Source: a virus
Length of the DNA stretch: 29,453 bases
Reading direction: 5' to 3' (one strand)
Virus record (IMG/VR): IMGVR_UViG_3300027710_000096
Span: 1 to 29,453 of that record
A program made the translations under genes and the position numbers. The notes under the pieces were generated by a model. The model did not search any database, was not told the origin of the DNA, and saw only the letters and a program-made list of their open reading frames with translations. Positions 1 to 6,435 of the stretch are shown in pieces; position 1 is the first letter of the stretch, and the number at the start of each line of letters is the position of its first letter.

Positions 1-783
1 GCTCGTGAGAGCGACGAACAGATCCTGGCCCGTCTTGGCGAGCGCTTTGAGATCTTGGACGAGATGACCAAAGCAGTCAAGCAGGGCGATGTCCGTGCTA
101 TGATTGTCAGCGGCCCTCCAGGCGTGGGCAAGAGCTTCGGTGTTGAGAGCATCCTGCAAAAGGACGGCTTGTTCGACACCCTGGCTGAGCGTAAGCCCAA
201 GTTCGAAGTGGTAAAGGGTGCTATGTCCAGCATTGGACTCTACGCTAAACTCTACGAGTTTGCCAAAGCTGGCAATGTTGTAGTGTTTGATGACTGTGAC
301 AGCATCTTGATGGAAGACTTATCCCTGAACATCCTCAAGGGTGCCTTGGACAGTAGCGCTCGTCGTTTCATTAGTTGGAACACGGACTCACGCCTGTTGC
401 GCTCAGAAGGTATCCCAGACCGCTTTGAGTTCTGCGGTGCGGCTATCTTCATTACCAACATCAAGTTCGAGCACGTGAGGTCTAAGAAGCTTCGTGATCA
501 CTTGGACGCTTTGGAAAGCCGTTGCCACTACATTGATCTGCAAATGGACACAAATCGTGAGAAGATCTTGCGTATCAAGCAGGTTGTGGGCAAGGGTGAG
601 ATGTTGAGCAAATACGAGTTCCAAGACTGCGTCAAGGACGAGATCGTCCAATTCGTAGAAGACAACCAGGACAAGCTTCGTGAGCTGAGCCTGCGTATGG
701 TCTTGAAGATAGCAGACTTACGTAAGGCTTTCCCAACAAGCTGGACAGCTATGGTTAAGACTACTTGTATGAAGCGAGCCTAA
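1..783 (+). CDS. AAA family ATPase (5' end outside window)
   Basis: The frame is open from the first base of the window, so the gene begins upstream; a TTG at 55 and the ATG at 64 lie inside the open frame and are unlikely starts. A Walker A motif (GPPGVGKS) lies about 20 residues after that TTG and a Walker B-like strand (VVVFDDCDS) about 52 residues later. A sensor-type stretch follows (AIFITNI), then a helical C-terminal lid region. This is the layout of an AAA+ ATPase that remodels a nucleic acid or protein partner. I see no feature identifying it as the clamp-loader ATPase gp44, and the gene is not next to other clamp or polymerase genes. The next gene starts 2 nt after its stop. Base composition looks more GC-rich than the minus-strand genes. 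The family is clear; the specific role is unknown. Confidence 0.85.
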   Translation, partial: ARESDEQILARLGERFEILDEMTKAVKQGDVRAMIVSGPPGVGKSFGVESILQKDGLFDTLAERKPKFEVVKGAMSSIGLYAKLYEFAKAGNVVVFDDCDSILMEDLSLNILKGALDSSARRFISWNTDSRLLRSEGIPDRFEFCGAAIFITNIKFEHVRSKKLRDHLDALESRCHYIDLQMDTNREKILRIKQVVGKGEMLSKYEFQDCVKDEIVQFVEDNQDKLRELSLRMVLKIADLRKAFPTSWTAMVKTTCMKRA

Positions 784-785
784 GT

Positions 786-1019
786 ATGCGTAACCTACAG
801 CGTATCGCGGCACTAGGTGCCCTTTGGGGCGTGCTGTGGTACCTGTACTCGGACACGGACGTAGACTACGGTTGGGCAGTGTGGTGTGTATGGGGTGTGG
901 CCCTAGTATTAGAACACCTAGCCTACCAAGCGGGCATTGCATTTGGCATAGAAGTCTACCGCAATATGAGTGCAGAACAACGACAAAGCATCAACGATAT
1001 AATGGACAAAGAGCAATGA
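786..1019 (+). CDS. Small membrane protein
   Basis: A 77-residue protein starting at the ATG at 786, 2 nt after the ATPase stop. A TTG-initiated extension from 765 would overlap the ATPase and is not needed. Two hydrophobic segments (about residues 5-20, ALGALWGVLWYLY, and 28-50, rich in Trp, Val and Leu) suggest two membrane spans or one hairpin. The C-terminus is polar and charged. The stop overlaps the next start (ATGA at 1016-1019), so translation is probably coupled. No family recognised; it could be a small inner-membrane effector, but nothing in the sequence shows this. Confidence 0.7.
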   Translation: MRNLQRIAALGALWGVLWYLYSDTDVDYGWAVWCVWGVALVLEHLAYQAGIAFGIEVYRNMSAEQRQSINDIMDKEQ

Positions 1020-1282
1020 CTACATGTACATACATAGGAACTAGTGCAGAGGACACTGTTAGACTACAGCCCTCATGCTGTGCAGCCGCAGTAGAAGGAC
1101 GTAGCTACTGTGCAGATCACTTGTGGCTAGTCTACAAGCAGGGCACAGCAGTTCACCGTAAGAAGGATAAGAGGACAGCAGAGTCAGTGTGGAACATCCA
1201 GGACGCATTCAATGAGGCTATCACTGAGTTAGAAGCGGAAGGCTTTGACTGCTATGGTGACTCAGAGAGGCTGGAGGCCTGA
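1016..1282 (+). CDS. Cys/His-rich small protein, possible zinc-binding
   Basis: An 88-residue protein. I chose the ATG at 1016 because it overlaps the upstream stop as ATGA; the longer open frame to 824 runs through the membrane-protein gene. The N-terminal half holds CTYIG, then PSCC, then a YCADHLWLVY segment. This Cys-x(n)-Cys-Cys...YC-x2-H pattern resembles the C-terminal metal-binding part of GcrA-like proteins (YC-x2-H-x-L-x-Y). A basic stretch follows (HRKKDKR), then a helical acidic tail. Zinc binding and a regulatory role are inference from spacing and composition. It is the last gene of the plus-strand cluster, followed by hairpins and a terminator. Confidence 0.7.
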   Translation: MTTCTYIGTSAEDTVRLQPSCCAAAVEGRSYCADHLWLVYKQGTAVHRKKDKRTAESVWNIQDAFNEAITELEAEGFDCYGDSERLEA

Positions 1283-1353
1283 GGGGGTGGGGGGCATAGC
1301 ACACAGCAAGTTAGCACACACTAACTTGCAAGCATGCCAACTTTTCAACCCCC
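1283..1353 (+). other. Nested inverted repeats (possible structured RNA)
   Basis: Three inverted repeats are nested around one centre. The outer arms are GGGGGT at 1283-1288 and ACCCCC at 1348-1353. The middle arms are GGCAT at 1293-1297 and ATGCC at 1334-1338. The inner arms are GCAAGTTAG at 1306-1314 and CTAACTTGC at 1321-1329, with a 6-nt loop. The structure would form in the 3' UTR of the plus-strand cluster, directly after the last stop. No T-run follows it, so it looks more like a protective or regulatory RNA element than a terminator. Confidence 0.5.
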
Positions 1354-1370
1354 AGTTAGACTAGATCACC

Positions 1371-1398
1371 AGGGGCCGAGATCTCTTCCCCTATTTTT
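1371..1398 (+). terminator. Rho-independent terminator of the 1-1282 cluster
   Basis: Arms AGGGG (1371-1375) and CCCCT (1388-1392) enclose a GAGATCTC palindrome, followed by ATTTTT (1393-1398). It ends the plus-strand cluster. A second small hairpin (GGCAA, 1407-1411, with TTGCC, 1416-1420, around a TTTT loop) follows nearby. Confidence 0.65.
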
Positions 1399-1448
1399 AA
1401 CTGCGCGGCAATTTTTTGCCCTAGTGTAGACCTCGGGCCCTTGTGACA

Positions 1449-1456
1449 CTTAAATA
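1449..1456 (+). promoter_or_regulatory. Late-promoter-like octamer CTTAAATA
   Basis: It resembles the T4 late promoter TATAAATA and lies 4 nt before the ATG at 1461. No Shine-Dalgarno sequence fits between the octamer and the start codon. It belongs to the group of octamers placed next to start codons in this window. Confidence 0.45.
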
Positions 1457-1460
1457 AGTC

Positions 1461-1649
1461 ATGTCCCCAAAGTTGATCTCATTGCTAGCATTGTTGCCCA
1501 GTCCCCTGTGTGCGCTGGGATTTCTCTACAGTGTATACACCATTGATCATCCCAGTGTATGTGGACTCGGGCATGATTACTCCATGCCCGCAATGTGGTT
1601 AATAATGACACTAGCGCATTTAACGCCCTGGTTCCGACGTGCTTATTAA
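1461..1649 (+). CDS. Small two-span membrane protein
   Basis: A 62-residue protein with two hydrophobic segments: residues about 4-24 (LISLLALLPSPLCALGFLY) and about 44-54 (MWLIMTLAHL), ending in an Arg-Arg pair. It could form a membrane hairpin. The only visible expression signal is the late-promoter-like octamer just upstream. Its TAA stop shares the TTAA at 1646-1649 with the stop of the convergent minus-strand gene. No family recognised. The small size makes the call uncertain, but the promoter-like signal and terminator upstream and the precise abutting stop support it. Confidence 0.55.
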   Translation: MSPKLISLLALLPSPLCALGFLYSVYTIDHPSVCGLGHDYSMPAMWLIMTLAHLTPWFRRAY

Positions 1650-1930
1650 GCTGGGTCCGCTTTTACTCGCGTAGCTCGTTTAGTTGTAGTAGGCTCAACT
1701 GGAATCACAGTGTTCACACCACTGGCCAAGTTCAACTGTTGGATCACACTTTCAAATGAGTCTTGTGCTTCCCAAGTTCCGTGTGGTGGACAGTGTAGAA
1801 ACGTCACTGGTTCCACAGTTCCGTCATCTCTCACTATAGTATTGTGGTGAACGCTGACCACTAGATCTTGTCTAATAGCCAAAGGTGTGCCTTTATGAGC
1901 CGGCGTGGCATTGGTTAGTTTGATGTACAT
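1646..1930 (-). CDS. FlbD-like small conserved phage protein
   Basis: A 94-residue protein starting at the ATG at 1930 (MYIKLTNATPAHKG). The open frame continues to 2059, but that extension is of low complexity and overlaps the divergent intergenic region. The order is a beta strand (IKLTNA), a short insertion, IRQDLVVSVHHN, a TFLHCPPHGTW turn, then a helix (ESVIQQL). This matches the short FlbD-type layout of ligand or peptide modules, and the pattern recalls small proteins of marine T4-like phages. The C-terminus is basic (TTTKRATRVKADPA). Function is unknown. Confidence 0.7.
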   Translation of the reverse strand: MYIKLTNATPAHKGTPLAIRQDLVVSVHHNTIVRDDGTVEPVTFLHCPPHGTWEAQDSFESVIQQLNLASGVNTVIPVEPTTTKRATRVKADPA

Positions 1931-2067
1931 AGTGTGTTTAGTATACACTCTAAAACTCAGACTGTATATAGATTTTGGCTCATGAAAAATTTTTTTAGCT
2001 ATTTTTTCCTCTACTATATAGAATTCTTGACATTTTGTATAAGTATGTATATAATTCATATGACACC

Positions 2068-2508
2068 ATGCTACACACTATCACTACCTTAGACGATCCA
2101 CTACTAGCTTTAATCAAGGATGATCCTGTTCGTCCGGACATTCCCATTGAGTTTAGAGTCAGTGATCATTGTTGTGTATACGTGTTATTGGATGATGAAT
2201 ATAAGAAGCCACAAGCTGTAGTCTGTGTAGCACGTAAGAGCACAGTGCCCAAAGATGTGGTGGAGTTGGCTCTTGTGGATATTGAGGTTCCTACAGTGGC
2301 AGTATTCTATACTATATGGAGTTACAGTCCCGGAGCAGGACGACGACTCATACAAGAAGCTCAGCGTAGTATACGTGTAGAGCACAAGAACATTAAGACA
2401 TTTGTTACACTGAGTCCACCCACTGAAATGGCACGTATATTCCATTTAAAGAACGGTGCTGGCGTGCTCAGTGTGAACTCGGACACAGTTAATTACATCT
2501 ATGACTAA
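2068..2508 (+). CDS. GNAT-like acetyltransferase-fold protein
   Basis: A 146-residue protein starting at the ATG at 2068 (MLHTITTLDD). An earlier ATG at 2035 overlaps the divergent region. The C-terminal half carries FYTIWSYSPGAGRRLI, a strand followed by a glycine turn and helix as in the acyl-CoA-binding loop of GNAT enzymes. A KTFVTLSP strand and a FHLKNGA turn follow, also typical of the fold. The FVTLSP segment also recalls the GNAT-type catalytic domain of malonyl-CoA decarboxylase. Substrate is unknown. It overlaps the downstream nucleotidase gene by 8 nt, so the two are probably co-translated. Confidence 0.6.
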   Translation: MLHTITTLDDPLLALIKDDPVRPDIPIEFRVSDHCCVYVLLDDEYKKPQAVVCVARKSTVPKDVVELALVDIEVPTVAVFYTIWSYSPGAGRRLIQEAQRSIRVEHKNIKTFVTLSPPTEMARIFHLKNGAGVLSVNSDTVNYIYD

Positions 2509-3097
2509 TACATTTTACCTGGACATGGACGGGGTTGTCGCAGATTGGGACAGGGCCGCATCCCAGTTTCTAGGACGACCACAACGGCCCGCCAATGATC
2601 TAACACACTATAAGAATACTCCAGAAGAGTGGAGTCGTATTAAAACACAACAGAGATTTTATCGTAGCCTGCCTTTGATGCCCAGATCTGCGGAACTAGT
2701 GGATCTAGCACGACGATATAGAGATGGGTTGGGTTGGAACTTATTGTTTCTAACTGCTGTGCCCAAAGATGATGATGTGCCTTGGGCCTACTACGACAAG
2801 GTATTGTGGGCTCAAGAACACTTTCCCGACGTCCCTGTACACTTTGGACCGCACTCGTGGGACAAACAACGGCATTGTCGGTCCGGGGATATCCTAGTAG
2901 ACGACCGACCTGATAACTGCTCTAGTTGGATTGCCGCGGGTGGACTGGCTGTACAAGTTCTTGGCAACGATTTGAGTGCGGCTATTACTCAAGTGAGCTT
3001 TGATCTTAACCGACGTATGAGTCTACGTAGCATGGCCGCGTTGAATGACATGGCTGACGCTATTGTGGCTGCTGGTGGCTTTAAAGTTGGTAGTTAA
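2501..3097 (+). CDS. 5'(3')-deoxyribonucleotidase, HAD superfamily
   Basis: A 198-residue protein of the NT5C-type HAD family, which removes the phosphate from deoxynucleoside monophosphates. Motif I is DMDGVVADW at residues 8-16, with nucleophile Asp8 and acid/base Asp10. Motif II is LLFLTAVP near residue 82. The metal-binding motif IV is DILVDDRPDNC near residue 130. The length fits the family. In phages such enzymes tune or recycle the nucleotide pool during replication. The start at 2501 overlaps the GNAT-like gene by 8 nt. Confidence 0.85.
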   Translation: MTNTFYLDMDGVVADWDRAASQFLGRPQRPANDLTHYKNTPEEWSRIKTQQRFYRSLPLMPRSAELVDLARRYRDGLGWNLLFLTAVPKDDDVPWAYYDKVLWAQEHFPDVPVHFGPHSWDKQRHCRSGDILVDDRPDNCSSWIAAGGLAVQVLGNDLSAAITQVSFDLNRRMSLRSMAALNDMADAIVAAGGFKVGS

Positions 3098-3175
3098 TAG
3101 GCTCTGAAAAATTCTTTTTTACCGCTGGCGCTTCGCGCTGGCTTCGGGCCGTCCCTGTTACGATTTACCGCCAAG

Positions 3176-3204
3176 AAAAAACCCGGGGGTTTAAGCTCGG
3201 GTTT
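3176..3204 (-). terminator. Terminator at the 3' end of the 3191-3587 genes
   Basis: On the minus strand, arms AAACCCG and CGGGTTT (3198-3204 and 3179-3185 on plus) enclose a 12-nt loop and run into TTTTTT. The hairpin is nearly symmetric and may also act for the plus-strand nucleotidase. It overlaps the last codons of the minus-strand frame ending at 3191. The 3098-3175 gap before it is GC-rich and holds a short direct repeat of CGCTGGC (3123-3129 and 3136-3142). Confidence 0.65.
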
Positions 3205-3415
3205 CTCTATACTTGGCCAATGCAATTTGTCGGGCCAGCCATAATCTAAACTTTACATGATCCGATAGTTCTTCATCAACTATCTTACCAAACTGTTCAG
3301 CTTGACGATTACGGCCGAAAGTGAGTTCGTCATCGACTTCATATTCACCTTCTTCTAGCCCCTTGGGATTACTTCTTGGCTGCGTCTTTCTTGTCGTCTT
3401 TCTTAGCAGGCTCAC
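3191..3415 (-). CDS. Conserved-looking small protein in +1 frame (start unclear)
   Basis: The last 55 or so residues look like a real folded domain: EYEVDDELTFGRN, then AEQFGK, EELSDHVKFRLWLARQ and a basic C-terminus. This stretch has no in-frame ATG, GTG or TTG of its own. The first possible start is the GTG at 3415, inside the overlapping secreted-protein gene, and it has no Shine-Dalgarno sequence. The frame is +1 relative to that gene, whose lysine-rich end stops at 3369. Possible explanations are a start at 3415, a +1 frameshift at the AAG-AAG-TAA-T end of the upstream gene, or a sequencing indel. I have given the GTG start only as the conservative choice. Confidence 0.45.
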   Translation of the reverse strand: MSLLRKTTRKTQPRSNPKGLEEGEYEVDDELTFGRNRQAEQFGKIVDEELSDHVKFRLWLARQIALAKYRETRA

Positions 3416-3587
3416 TTTTGGCAGGCGTTGCTGGCGCTGTGGCTGCTGGTGTAGTTGTTGCTGGTTTGGCCGGTGCTGTGGCAGCTGGCTTGGCTTCAAC
3501 TTTCTTTTCTTCTTTCTTAGCTGGTTCAGCGGCGAAAGCAGTAGCGGATAAGGCCAATGTGGCGATTAGGGTAGCGATAGTTTTCAT
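3369..3587 (-). CDS. Secreted Ala/Lys/Pro-rich protein with signal peptide
   Basis: A 72-residue protein. Residues 1-19 are a textbook Sec signal peptide (MKTIATLIATLALSATAFA), with predicted cleavage after AFA. The mature part is low-complexity: Lys/Glu-rich, then Ala/Pro/Thr repeats (PAATAPA, PATTTPA), ending in KKDDKKDAAKK. It should be exported to the periplasm as an unstructured, basic protein. A good ribosome binding site (AAGGAA) lies about 9 nt before the ATG. The style resembles small secreted proteins of proteobacteria, so it could be a gene taken from a host. Function is unknown; cell-envelope or DNA/nucleotide binding are guesses. Confidence 0.75.
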   Translation of the reverse strand: MKTIATLIATLALSATAFAAEPAKKEEKKVEAKPAATAPAKPATTTPAATAPATPAKSEPAKKDDKKDAAKK

Positions 3588-3676
3588 TTTAAGTTTCCTT
3601 GGTTTGTTTAATACAAGAATTATCCCTGTATGTATATATAACGCGGTAGCCTGGAAACTCGTTTACAGAGTTGGAT

Positions 3677-4366
3677 TTATTTTATACTCAAACTTTGATC
3701 GTGCAGATCACCGATTAATTTCATGAGTTTTTCTATGATTTTACTGTTACGCAGGGTCTTGTATACCAGGTTCTCAATACCGTATTCTCCGGAGTGTTTT
3801 AGGCCTAATTTGCGGTAATTTCGTAGCATTTTTAATACTTTTCGGCCGGTTTCGAGGTCGTTTGATTCGATGGCTTTACCTATGACTGTCTGCCATATTT
3901 TACTCATTCTTATGATTTCTTCACGGTCAATTTCCTCGGGTTGGCTGTCTGGTTTTACCCGCCAACCACCACTGCCCAAACTATATGTTGCACTGACTGC
4001 GGGGAAGTTTGAGTCTTCAATATACACTTCTACGGGAACACCATGTATGCTGATATCGTATTGTTTCTTATAGAGCAAGCGTTTGGTATCAAACAACTCC
4101 GCGGCTTCACGGTCGCAGTCCACAGTATTAAAATCTACAATAATGTGCAGATCCAAATCGCTGTGTTTGGTATAGTAGTAGCCCAATTGACTGCCTGTGA
4201 GCACTAGGTCTTCCACCTTAAAAGGCACTTCAACATAGTCAACAAAGTCTCGGGCTATCTTTAGCAGGGTCATTTTAACTTCGGGACGCAGTTCTTCACC
4301 CTGCCATAACAGCGGGTTAAGTTCGTTGTGTTCTTCAAAACCTAGATCTAACTCAAGTATACGCAT
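3677..4366 (-). CDS. Nucleotidyltransferase-fold protein
   Basis: A 229-residue protein with the Pol-beta-type nucleotidyltransferase signature LTGSQLGYYYTKHSDLDLH: Gly58-Ser59, then the metal-binding Asp70 and Asp72. A third acidic strand (VPVEVYIED) follows about 40 residues later and would complete the catalytic triad. The C-terminal half is helical and basic. Such proteins transfer a nucleotide to RNA, protein or a small molecule; the target here is unknown. It has its own late-promoter-like octamer 7 nt before the ATG and is divergent from the AlgH-like gene. Confidence 0.75.
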   Translation of the reverse strand: MRILELDLGFEEHNELNPLLWQGEELRPEVKMTLLKIARDFVDYVEVPFKVEDLVLTGSQLGYYYTKHSDLDLHIIVDFNTVDCDREAAELFDTKRLLYKKQYDISIHGVPVEVYIEDSNFPAVSATYSLGSGGWRVKPDSQPEEIDREEIIRMSKIWQTVIGKAIESNDLETGRKVLKMLRNYRKLGLKHSGEYGIENLVYKTLRNSKIIEKLMKLIGDLHDQSLSIK

Positions 4367-4373
4367 AGATAGA

Positions 4374-4381
4374 TATTTATC
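4374..4381 (-). promoter_or_regulatory. Late-promoter-like octamer GATAAATA
   Basis: It matches the T4 late promoter TATAAATA at 7 of 8 positions and ends 7 nt before the nucleotidyltransferase ATG at 4366. It is back to back with the plus-strand octamer at 4383-4390. Confidence 0.6.
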
Positions 4382-4382
4382 G

Positions 4383-4390
4383 ATTAAATA
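4383..4390 (+). promoter_or_regulatory. Late-promoter-like octamer ATTAAATA
   Basis: It ends 6 nt before the ATG of the AlgH-like gene at 4397. No Shine-Dalgarno sequence lies between. One base separates it from the opposing octamer. Confidence 0.5.
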
Positions 4391-4396
4391 TGTTAT

Positions 4397-4957
4397 ATGA
4401 TTGAACAGAATTACCGAGGCTACTTATTAGCCGCTCATCCTAAAAGGCCTGACCCACATCTACGTAAGGGAGTCATGTTAGTACTTGATCACGACAATGC
4501 AGGTGCTATAGGATTACAGATTAACAAAACTTTCAGCAGCAATGTTAGCTTTGATACAGTGATGCAGAATGTAGGCTTGCCCAATGATATAGATCAACCT
4601 TTGTATAACGGTGGTCCAGAGTCTACAAATAGAATACACGTAATACATAGCTTAGATTGGTATACTTCTAATACAACTAAACTCACTGATCAGATTGGAG
4701 TCAGCAACGATATCAGTGTGTTGGCTGCTATATCAGACGGGCAAGGTCCTGAATACTTTAGAGTAGTAGCAGGATATACTAGATGGTTACCCGGGCACCT
4801 AGAAGGAGAAATCCTCGGTGAAGAACCTTGGAACATTAATCATACTTGGACCTACTTGCCTGCTGATATTGATACATTGTTTGGTTTGGACAACTCAGAT
4901 CAATGGCATACGGTGATCACTGAAAGTGGCCGTATGCAGGTATCTACTTGGTTTTAA
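4397..4957 (+). CDS. AlgH / UPF0301 family protein
   Basis: A 186-residue protein, the usual length for UPF0301 (DUF179, AlgH). Visible family features are GYLLAAHPKRPDPHLRKGV at residues 8-26, GAIGLQINK near 36-44, YNGGPEST near 74-81 and GYTRWLPGHLEGEI near 131-144. AlgH-like bacterial proteins have an unclear biochemical role, first linked to alginate regulation. A phage copy may modify host regulation or bind a small ligand. The TAA stop shares TTAA (4954-4957) with the stop of the convergent gp41 gene. Confidence 0.85.
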   Translation: MIEQNYRGYLLAAHPKRPDPHLRKGVMLVLDHDNAGAIGLQINKTFSSNVSFDTVMQNVGLPNDIDQPLYNGGPESTNRIHVIHSLDWYTSNTTKLTDQIGVSNDISVLAAISDGQGPEYFRVVAGYTRWLPGHLEGEILGEEPWNINHTWTYLPADIDTLFGLDNSDQWHTVITESGRMQVSTWF

Positions 4958-6435
4958 TCTTTTTCGCTGTTTAGGCCTGCAAGCAAATTTCTAATAGCAG
5001 TAGCTTTTGGAGCATCAACTCTAGGCTTGCTTAAATCAAATCCTTCTTTAGGACTTGCCCTTTCCCACCCGGCACTACTGGTTTCCCCGCTGTCAGATGT
5101 GGTGTTAATAGCACTGGTACGTTTTAGTCCTGCATACACACTACTACCTCCACCATTGTTCTGCCGTTGTTGATTGAAGCTGCCTTCTTCCTCTTCACCT
5201 AGGTCAGTGATACGCAGAGTTTCTACATTAAACTCTAGATCAACCTTTTGTCCAACGCCCGAGCTAGAACGTGTCTTCATGAACTGGATTTGATAACGCC
5301 CACGTTCCTTCATAGCCCTAGAAGTAAAGATACCAATAACATTATCCGCCGTCATAATCTTTGACAAGCCACCTGAGATGTGACTGTGATCAAATTCAAT
5401 TTCTTCAACGGCTGAACGATTTAACTGTGACGCTGTAACAGTAATACATTGTGTTTCCATGGCCAAGTTACGAATCTCTTCTGATACATATTTGTCTTTG
5501 ACAAACAGGTCACTGGGGCTAACTTTAACACTCAGCGGCATCATCAAATCCAAATAGTCAATTAGAATAACGTCGGGCTTGCAACCTTTCTTAACTTGGT
5601 ATTCTTTCAAATAAGCACGAATGTCGTTACAGTTCTTGCCAGATGGCATATACTTGACCTGCAAGTTACCTGCCTTTTTGCCCAGCATCTTAACCTTGAG
5701 CTCGACGTCATCGATGCTCTTGAATACTTCGCGAGTTGAGATACCTGTCATCATAGAGTCCAAACGCATAGACACTAAACCTTCACTCAATTCGAATGTA
5801 AGATACAATACATTAAGTCCTTGTAACGCCCAGTTTACACCCATGTTGGCTAAGAACAAACTCTTACCACCACCTGATCCTGCACAGAAGATATTCAACT
5901 CTCCACGGTTAAATCCACCATAAAGTTTCTTATCAATACTAGGCCATCCTGTGCTAATCTGTCCGTTACCATCTTTCAGTTTGCTTAGACGTGCCCTAGG
6001 ATCTTCAAAGTAATCTGTGCCCATGTCCTTGTTAAGGCTAATCTGGATGGCATCCTTGATCAGCTTTTCTACTGGACCGTAGTCACCTGCTTCTAGTAGA
6101 TCACTGGAGTCGATAATAGCTCTCTCCAATCCTTTGTGTCTACTAAACTGCTCAAACTCGTTCATCAACCAGTCATAATTTTCCTTGGGCAATTGTACAG
6201 GATTTAGGTCTGCACCTGTGCTAGCATTGACAATTGTTGCCTCGGGCATGACCTTGTATTCATCTACATACTTGTTAATGAATGTAGCAATGTCTTGCAG
6301 TCGTTGGTCAAAGTTTAGTGGATCAAAAATATTTTGACAGCGAACAAACGTTTCTGCATCGCTCATGAACATTTCGAGATACAGTCGTTGAATGTCGTAG
6401 TTGTAATTTGGTTTAGGTGCTTTTTCTTTACTCAT
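4954..6435 (-). CDS. gp41: Replicative DNA helicase gp41 (DnaB-like)
   Basis: A 493-residue DnaB-family helicase, close in size to T4 gp41 (475). The N-terminal helical domain (about 1-140) would form the hexamer collar and primase contact. The RecA-like motor starts near residue 160 (STGWPSIDKKLYGGFNRGE), with Walker A AGSGGGKS at 185-192, helicase motif H1a around LYLTFELSEG, and Walker B-type VILIDYLDLMMP. The last 70 residues are Ser/Asn/Gly-rich and probably disordered. It unwinds duplex DNA at the phage fork. It overlaps the primase gene by 8 nt, so the two primosome subunits are probably co-translated. Confidence 0.95.
   Translation of the reverse strand: MSKEKAPKPNYNYDIQRLYLEMFMSDAETFVRCQNIFDPLNFDQRLQDIATFINKYVDEYKVMPEATIVNASTGADLNPVQLPKENYDWLMNEFEQFSRHKGLERAIIDSSDLLEAGDYGPVEKLIKDAIQISLNKDMGTDYFEDPRARLSKLKDGNGQISTGWPSIDKKLYGGFNRGELNIFCAGSGGGKSLFLANMGVNWALQGLNVLYLTFELSEGLVSMRLDSMMTGISTREVFKSIDDVELKVKMLGKKAGNLQVKYMPSGKNCNDIRAYLKEYQVKKGCKPDVILIDYLDLMMPLSVKVSPSDLFVKDKYVSEEIRNLAMETQCITVTASQLNRSAVEEIEFDHSHISGGLSKIMTADNVIGIFTSRAMKERGRYQIQFMKTRSSSGVGQKVDLEFNVETLRITDLGEEEEGSFNQQRQNNGGGSSVYAGLKRTSAINTTSDSGETSSAGWERASPKEGFDLSKPRVDAPKATAIRNLLAGLNSEKD

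Noticed and set aside
1-783. Clamp-loader ATPase gp44
   Set aside because: It has AAA motifs, but no gp44-specific feature that I can see and no clamp or polymerase genes beside it. It is left as a general AAA ATPase.
824-1015. Long N-terminal extension of the Cys-rich protein frame
   Set aside because: It overlaps the membrane-protein gene in another frame. The ATGA at 1016-1019 gives a natural coupled start.
1283-1460. Possible tRNA in the longest gap
   Set aside because: The hairpins do not form a cloverleaf; there is no T-loop GTTCRA-type sequence or acceptor pairing. A terminator and nested repeats explain it better.
3120-3150. CGCTGGC repeats as a CRISPR or attachment site
   Set aside because: There are only two short copies, with no spacer structure, and no integrase gene is nearby.
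3369-3380. -1 frameshift at the end of the secreted gene
   Set aside because: The -1 frame meets a TAG within a few codons. Only the +1 frame leads into the conserved-looking domain.
3321-3726. Plus-strand open frames opposite the secreted Ala/Lys/Pro-rich gene
   Set aside because: They are mirror frames of a repetitive low-complexity gene. The minus strand has the signal peptide and ribosome binding site.
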